NCBI GenBank assembly: GCA_963752965.1
Contig: CAVWAJ010000012.1
Location: 253,256-317,255, forward strand
DNA length: 64,000 nucleotides
Direction of reading: 5' to 3'
Source: QHXW01 sp963752965
GTDB taxonomy: Bacteria; Acidobacteriota; Terriglobia; Bryobacterales; Bryobacteraceae
Below, in pieces: positions 60,349-64,000 of this stretch (position 1 is the stretch's first letter; each line of letters opens with the position of its first letter). Position numbers and translations under genes: made by a program. The notes under the pieces are model-generated. The model was not told the DNA's origin and ran no database searches. It was given only the letters and a program-made list of their open reading frames with translations.

Positions 60349-60804
60349 TCACGCTAGCCGGCGAATTCCGAACGGTTGCGCGCTTTCGGTTGGAGCAAAA
60401 CATCGCTCGGGGAATCCCGCCGTGCGGGCTGGTTTCTTGTGCCGCAGTCCGGGTAGATGAATTGTTGCCTCACCATCGAGCAGCTCCAGCGATTGATTCG
60501 CCCTGGCCGCAGCTAAATCAAAGGTGCGCGTCTCGCCGGTAGTATCGAAGGTGACCCGCAAGCGACCGTGTCCCCGTTTGCTTTCCGGCTTCGAGTAATC
60601 CTCGACCTGGATAACTGTGCCGTCACCGAGCACCGGGCTTCGCAGGCGCACACCCGGTAAAAGCTTCTCGCGCTCTGGAAGTGTCGCCATTACCCGGTCA
60701 CCGAACGACTCGTACAGGCGTCCCCGCATTTGGCGGTGCTCCAGGCGGCCGGGTTTGGGGCTGCTGTTGATCGCCGCTCGGTCTGCGCACGGGTTCTGGA
60801 TCAT
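60349..60804 (-). CDS. Hypothetical protein with an SH3-like 'G-V-x-V-x-F-D' barrel
   Basis: 151 residues. The centre (LLPGVRLRSPVLGDGTVIQV, RLRVTFDTTGETRTFDLAAA, LELLD) has the shape of the small tudor/SH3-like barrel found at the C-terminus of UvrD-type helicases and CarD-like proteins. The rest is not conserved. No function can be given. 14 bases after the metalloprotease-like gene. Confidence 0.6.
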   Translation of the reverse strand: MIQNPCADRAAINSSPKPGRLEHRQMRGRLYESFGDRVMATLPEREKLLPGVRLRSPVLGDGTVIQVEDYSKPESKRGHGRLRVTFDTTGETRTFDLAAARANQSLELLDGEATIHLPGLRHKKPARTAGFPERCFAPTESAQPFGIRRLA

Positions 60805-60818
60805 CGTGCGAGTCCGAA

Positions 60819-61448
60819 TTAGGTGTAACTTGGTCGTGTTCTTCCAGCATATTTAGGGCCGCCTTTGGCGCAGCGTTCTGACGATTCCCACCGTGAACGG
60901 CGTGGCGCGAGAATCGCTGCGATTCGCTCCCGGTTTAGGTTTTTCTCACGCAAAAGATAGAAAGCGACAGCGCTAATTTCGAGCCAGTACCGCTCGATCA
61001 GCTCATCCACCTTGGCTTCGAGCCGTGTCCTTATTTCCTTGACCTGATCCGGCTGGTCCATTGCAAGGTACTCGATCAGTTTTTCGACTTGCACATCGTC
61101 AGTCTCAAGCTCGTGAGGATCGTCCGGGTCGCATTGCTGGGTAAGCTCATCGCTGTATACGGCGAGGCCCCCGGAGATCTGGTTTGACCCCATCGTGAGA
61201 TGCGGTCTAGGCTCGATTGAAGCAAAAAAACAGTTGAAGTTTAAAGCCGCCGCGATGACGATATGTCCGCTCTCGTGCCAGGCGAACACTTCGGCTCCAC
61301 TAATCAGGCGCACCCACCCAGGGCTAGATGCCCGAGTCGCGCGTTTCGCCGTGCGGTCACCCGCAAGTGTTGCAATTGCCTTCCGCTCGGCGTAACCGAG
61401 GTTTTTGTATCCGGAGAATTTTAAATCGTCCGGGTGTAGGGGCTCCAT
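60819..61448 (-). CDS. HExxH metalloprotease-like protein
   Basis: 209 residues with the zinc site H58-E-S-G-H62 in EVFAWHESGHIVIAAALNF, as in FtsH-type (M41) and other peptidases whose motif is HExGH. FNCFFASIEPRPHLTMG and ISGGLAVYSD fit the following strands of M41-like domains. A third ligand (Asp or Glu) lies in the following helices but cannot be fixed. No transmembrane helix or AAA domain. It starts directly after the stop of the preceding gene. Confidence 0.65.
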   Translation of the reverse strand: MEPLHPDDLKFSGYKNLGYAERKAIATLAGDRTAKRATRASSPGWVRLISGAEVFAWHESGHIVIAAALNFNCFFASIEPRPHLTMGSNQISGGLAVYSDELTQQCDPDDPHELETDDVQVEKLIEYLAMDQPDQVKEIRTRLEAKVDELIERYWLEISAVAFYLLREKNLNRERIAAILAPRRSRWESSERCAKGGPKYAGRTRPSYT

Positions 61449-62237
61449 CTACTCGGTGCAGCCGACGCCCGCCAGCGCTTGGCTGAACAAATTTTCCAAA
61501 TCGGAAATTTGGATCTCCGCGAGGGGCATCGGCTCCGGGGGCCGCAGTCCGTCTTGCGCAGCGGCGAAGATCGAGATTGGGCTGTTATGCAGAAGATGGT
61601 CATGGTGCACCAGCGGCTTCTTCGCGACGTGCGGTACCAGCTCGATAGCCAGTTTTTCGAAACGGGCAGCACGTGCCTCGTGCTCGCGCGCTTCGGCCCG
61701 CAGCACTTCGGGTTTCGGAGTTGCGAAAGGTCGCCGGTTTCCGGGGTCAACCGCCATTGTGCCCGGCGTATCGTCCTCGGTTGCGGGGCTCATATCCGGC
61801 AGGTGCAGCCATGAACCTACCGGCTGATAGTGTCCCATGCGTTTGTCGCAGGGAATCTCCAGGATTTCCCCCAGTCGCCGGAAGAACGGTGCGGCCAGAT
61901 CATCGAGCTTTTTCGCCTCCGCTATTTTGGTCGCTGCTTTCCCGAGTTCGTCGCGCCGGGCAACGGCAGGGATATTCTGAATCGCATCCAGGCATTTTGT
62001 AGCGGCAAGCGGCCGGACTCGGACGTAGGTCTCAACTTCCGCAGATAGTCGCGCCAGTTCGCCCGACGCTATATCTGCGCCCGTCAGCGCGGACTGCGCA
62101 GCCGCTTGCAAAGCCTGTTCCTTGGCGGCCACGGCTGCGGATTGTTTCGCTAAAAGATTTATCGCCGCGTCGATTTGCTCCCGAGCCACCCTGACCGCCG
62201 CGTCAACCGCGGCCAACTTCGAATCCTTATGGAACAT
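61449..62237 (-). CDS. Hypothetical coiled-coil protein
   Basis: 262 residues from the ATG at 62237 (AAAGGA seven bases upstream; ATG at 62243 also in frame). Residues 10-90 form a long Ala-rich helix (DAAVRVAREQIDAAINLLAK, QSAAVAAKEQALQAAAQSAL), then a looser middle and EHEARAARFEKLAIEL. Could be a scaffold or minor structural protein. Its stop abuts the ATG of the metalloprotease-like gene (TAGATG). Confidence 0.65.
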   Translation of the reverse strand: MFHKDSKLAAVDAAVRVAREQIDAAINLLAKQSAAVAAKEQALQAAAQSALTGADIASGELARLSAEVETYVRVRPLAATKCLDAIQNIPAVARRDELGKAATKIAEAKKLDDLAAPFFRRLGEILEIPCDKRMGHYQPVGSWLHLPDMSPATEDDTPGTMAVDPGNRRPFATPKPEVLRAEAREHEARAARFEKLAIELVPHVAKKPLVHHDHLLHNSPISIFAAAQDGLRPPEPMPLAEIQISDLENLFSQALAGVGCTE

Positions 62238-62378
62238 GCACATCCTTTCTTGCGCCGAAGTTATTCCCCCGGCGCGGGGCGAAATAAACTCCTAGAAGAT
62301 TCGGGCGGCCACGCCACCGGCCGCACGGGTGGCTGGCAAGGAGCGGCGCGACCCGCAGGAATCCAGCCACCCGGAACT

Positions 62379-62618
62379 TTATAATCCCCACGGCCGTTTC
62401 CAGCGCCTGGTGAGCTTGGCTCGCCGCTGACCGTAGGCCCGCCGGCGCCGGAGAATCTCGGCCCGAATAGCGGTCCGCTCGATCTCTAATAGAGACGGCA
62501 CGCGCAGCAACCACCCGAGGTCTGGCATGGGAATATCGACCGGACAGGTTCCTTCAAATTTCGAACTCTGGAGCACCATCGTCGGAGCAGTCCTTCGGCC
62601 GAGATCGTTGCCGTCCAT
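62379..62618 (-). CDS. Hypothetical small basic protein
   Basis: 79 residues; the second half (IERTAIRAEILRRRRAYGQR, RAKLTRRWKRPW) is strongly basic and helical and could bind nucleic acid. No family. It lies between the HTH gene and the coiled-coil gene on the same strand. Confidence 0.5.
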   Translation of the reverse strand: MDGNDLGRRTAPTMVLQSSKFEGTCPVDIPMPDLGWLLRVPSLLEIERTAIRAEILRRRRAYGQRRAKLTRRWKRPWGL

Positions 62619-62651
62619 ATTTCCTTTGTGCTCTCCGAAATGCCACGCGGC

Positions 62652-62864
62652 TTACGCCGCTGTGCGAGGTGCGTCGCCGCTGGCCTGGGTGCGCGTACCA
62701 CCCGCCTCAAGCCATTTTTCCAGTGCGTCCGCTTGGTACAGCGTCCGTTTGTGAATCCGGACTGCTGCGCCGGCCAGTTCGTCGTTTTCCGCCATGCGCG
62801 CGACAGTGGTCTCACTCACGCCCAAAAACTTAGCAACGCCCCGCAATGTTAGGAGTCGTTTCAT
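62652..62864 (-). CDS. HTH_17/AlpA-type DNA-binding protein
   Basis: 70 residues from the ATG at 62864. LLTLRGVAKFLGVSETTVAR, then AGAAVRIHKRTLYQADALEKW is a MerR-like excisionase-type HTH, a second such gene besides xis. It may serve as a regulator of the leftward phage transcript, being near its upstream end. Confidence 0.82.
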   Translation of the reverse strand: MKRLLTLRGVAKFLGVSETTVARMAENDELAGAAVRIHKRTLYQADALEKWLEAGGTRTQASGDAPRTAA

Positions 62865-63246
62865 TCTGCTTAACACCTGAAGATTTTCCGGAACTCAACC
62901 GTCCGGAGATGGTTCGCTTAAATGGATGATGTTTTTTCGGGTAAGGTGTATGGCTCTTTGTTGCTAAAGACAGAACTGCCCCGCAATTCCACCCTCTGTA
63001 ATAATAGTCTGCGAAACGTCCAAACTTATAACCATAGAGCCTCGGAAATTTAGCAAAGACCCTCTTTTTCCCCTACACTCTTGTTAACGCAAAATTTAGG
63101 ATTTTTGTGCGGCCCTATGCCGCCTTTTTATTTTCAACAGTGAAACCTAGCTCCTCTGGCGTGAAATTGCGCGGGTCAGCTAAGCCAAGCGCGGCAAATG
63201 GAACCAATGGACCGCGCGGGTATCGCGACACACGCGGCGGGCGCCT
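62865..63246. other. Intergenic region of the element
   Basis: About 370 bases. It holds the small frame listed separately and a hairpin GCGGC-CCTAT-GCCGC (63109-63123) followed on the plus strand by CTTTTTATTTT, an intrinsic-terminator shape for rightward transcription. AT-rich DNA around 62930-63100 probably contains the promoter of the leftward early genes; no box pair was fixed. Confidence 0.45.
63115..63231 (-). CDS. Possible 38-aa small protein after the sigma-like gene
   Basis: In the same frame as the sigma-like gene and 15 bases past its stop, a GTG opens 38 codons (SRYPRGPLVPFAALGLADPR, NFTPEELGFTVENKKAA) with the look of a real peptide. No good ribosome binding site; stop-codon readthrough from the sigma gene or termination-reinitiation would be needed. 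Confidence 0.35.
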   Translation of the reverse strand: MSRYPRGPLVPFAALGLADPRNFTPEELGFTVENKKAA

Positions 63247-64000
63247 TCAGCGGGCGTGGAACCGCTTCCGTAAATGACTGAGCGCGCGAGTTAGGACTTT
63301 ATTCACGCCGGGTTGTGACATCCCCAACCGGTGAGCTATCTCAGCCTGGGTGATTTGCTGGCCATCACTTTCCTCGGCGATGCCGTAATAGAGTTCCACG
63401 GCGCGGCGTTCTTCATTTGGGAGTTGTTTCAAGAACGCCGCGAGTAATTCGACTAACTGATTATGGACCGCGCTTTCCTCCGGGTTAAGCTCGTGCTTAT
63501 CCAGCCGTTGGTCGGTTCTAGGCTCGACCGTGCCGTTGCCCGCTTCTCTGTCCTCAGTCCTAGAATGTCCGTCGCTTAACTGGACAACGTTTCGTGTCCG
63601 CTTTCGTTCCGTCGTGATGAAATCAGCTATTCCGTTGCGGATGATTGTCCAAATGAGATTGTAGGCTGGCTCACCCTCGGGTTGTGCCCGTTCGTTAAGC
63701 GCTGTCACTAGAGCCGTCAGACCGACCGCATGTAGCTCGTCATCTACTAACCAGCGCGGCAGCCCCGTTTCCCGAAAGTGCCGGATCACCTTGCCTATAA
63801 TGCAGTGAGGACCGCAGGTTCGGCGTTCAGGAGTATAGGCCCGACAGGTCTGTAGGTGTTTTGCGAGAAGCGTATCGCGCCACTGTCGGCGCTCGGTGTC
63901 AGTCTGGTTTGCGACTACGGGCCGGCATTTGGTTGGGGGTGTAGGGGGGATGTCATGCAGCTCGAAGGGTTCAGACTTACAGGGCGGGTGAATTACTGCT
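63247..64000 (-). CDS. Sigma-70-like factor, open at the window edge
   Basis: The frame has no stop up to base 64000, so the start lies outside or upstream of the GTG at 63789. The C-terminal 180 residues hold a sigma-70 region 2-like part (LHAVGLTALVTALNERAQPE, YNLIWTIIRNGIADFITTER), a Gly/Glu/Arg linker and a region 4-like HTH (LKQLPNEERRAVELYYGIAE, ITQAEIAHRLGMSQPGVNKV). The upstream extension has several Cys (CKSEPF, TCRAYTPERRTCGPHC). Likely drives or regulates transcription of the element. It is the upstream-most gene seen on the leftward transcript. Confidence 0.8.
   Translation of the reverse strand, partial: AVIHPPCKSEPFELHDIPPTPPTKCRPVVANQTDTERRQWRDTLLAKHLQTCRAYTPERRTCGPHCIIGKVIRHFRETGLPRWLVDDELHAVGLTALVTALNERAQPEGEPAYNLIWTIIRNGIADFITTERKRTRNVVQLSDGHSRTEDREAGNGTVEPRTDQRLDKHELNPEESAVHNQLVELLAAFLKQLPNEERRAVELYYGIAEESDGQQITQAEIAHRLGMSQPGVNKVLTRALSHLRKRFHAR

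Overview
The window looks like a chromosomal segment of a Gram-negative soil-type bacterium, most likely an acidobacterium. Evidence is outer-membrane porins of the BBP2 type, an RlpA lipoprotein-like protein, many PAS-containing hybrid kinases, several IS families and a moderately high GC content. The phylum is inferred from gene families; there is no rRNA or marker gene here to prove it.

Layout. 0-2 kb: an ABM-domain protein, an RlpA-like protein and eroded recombinase DNA. 2.0-4.7 kb: an IS3 element with an IS256-family element nested in it. 4.8-25.7 kb: a single, closely packed minus-strand chemosensory operon (cheY-cheX-cheA-cheW-porin-MCP-short ORF-MCP-porin-periplasmic binding protein-MCP-short ORF-cheY-cheB-cheR-cheX-HDOD-fliM-fliG). 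Its last two genes, the flagellar switch genes fliM and fliG, each carry a full IS256-family insertion. 26-34 kb: small hypothetical genes and an accumulation of response regulators, one PAS histidine kinase and one HPt protein. One regulator is a pseudo-receiver with Glu in place of the phospho-Asp. 34-45 kb: a large solute-binding hybrid kinase, a duplicated 130-aa gene around a TetR regulator with a 55-bp palindromic promoter region, and a second large hybrid kinase cut by an IS4-family element. 45.9-48.2 kb: a VapBC module and a Fic protein with an AbiEi-like N-terminus, preceded by a 24-bp-period repeat array. 48.5-49.6 kb: a decayed transposase and tRNA-Thr(CGT). 49.7-64.0 kb: an integrated, prophage-like element transcribed right to left. 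It has an integrase, excisionase, two HTH proteins, a sigma-like factor open at the window edge, tail-fibre/adhesin-like proteins, an HNH-AP2 endonuclease and a TPR-glycosyltransferase, and it carries IS256 and IS630 insertions. No terminase, capsid or complete portal is visible.

How it works together. The chemosensory operon codes a complete signalling core: three receptors, CheA/CheW, two CheY, CheB/CheR and two CheX-type phosphatases. Interleaved are two porins and a periplasmic binding protein, so nutrient uptake across the outer membrane and sensing appear genetically coupled. The IS hits remove the FliG torque domain and the last residues of FliM, so the flagellar output of this operon is probably lost or switched off. 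Five IS insertions with perfect target duplications (four IS256, one IS4), plus an IS630 insertion flanked by TA, can be subtracted on paper to restore five intact reading frames (IS3 OrfB, fliG, fliM, a hybrid kinase and a phage gene). The insertions are therefore recent, and the genome is in a phase of IS expansion.

Limits: everything comes from reading the sequence; no database search was possible. Family names are given where motifs are clear.
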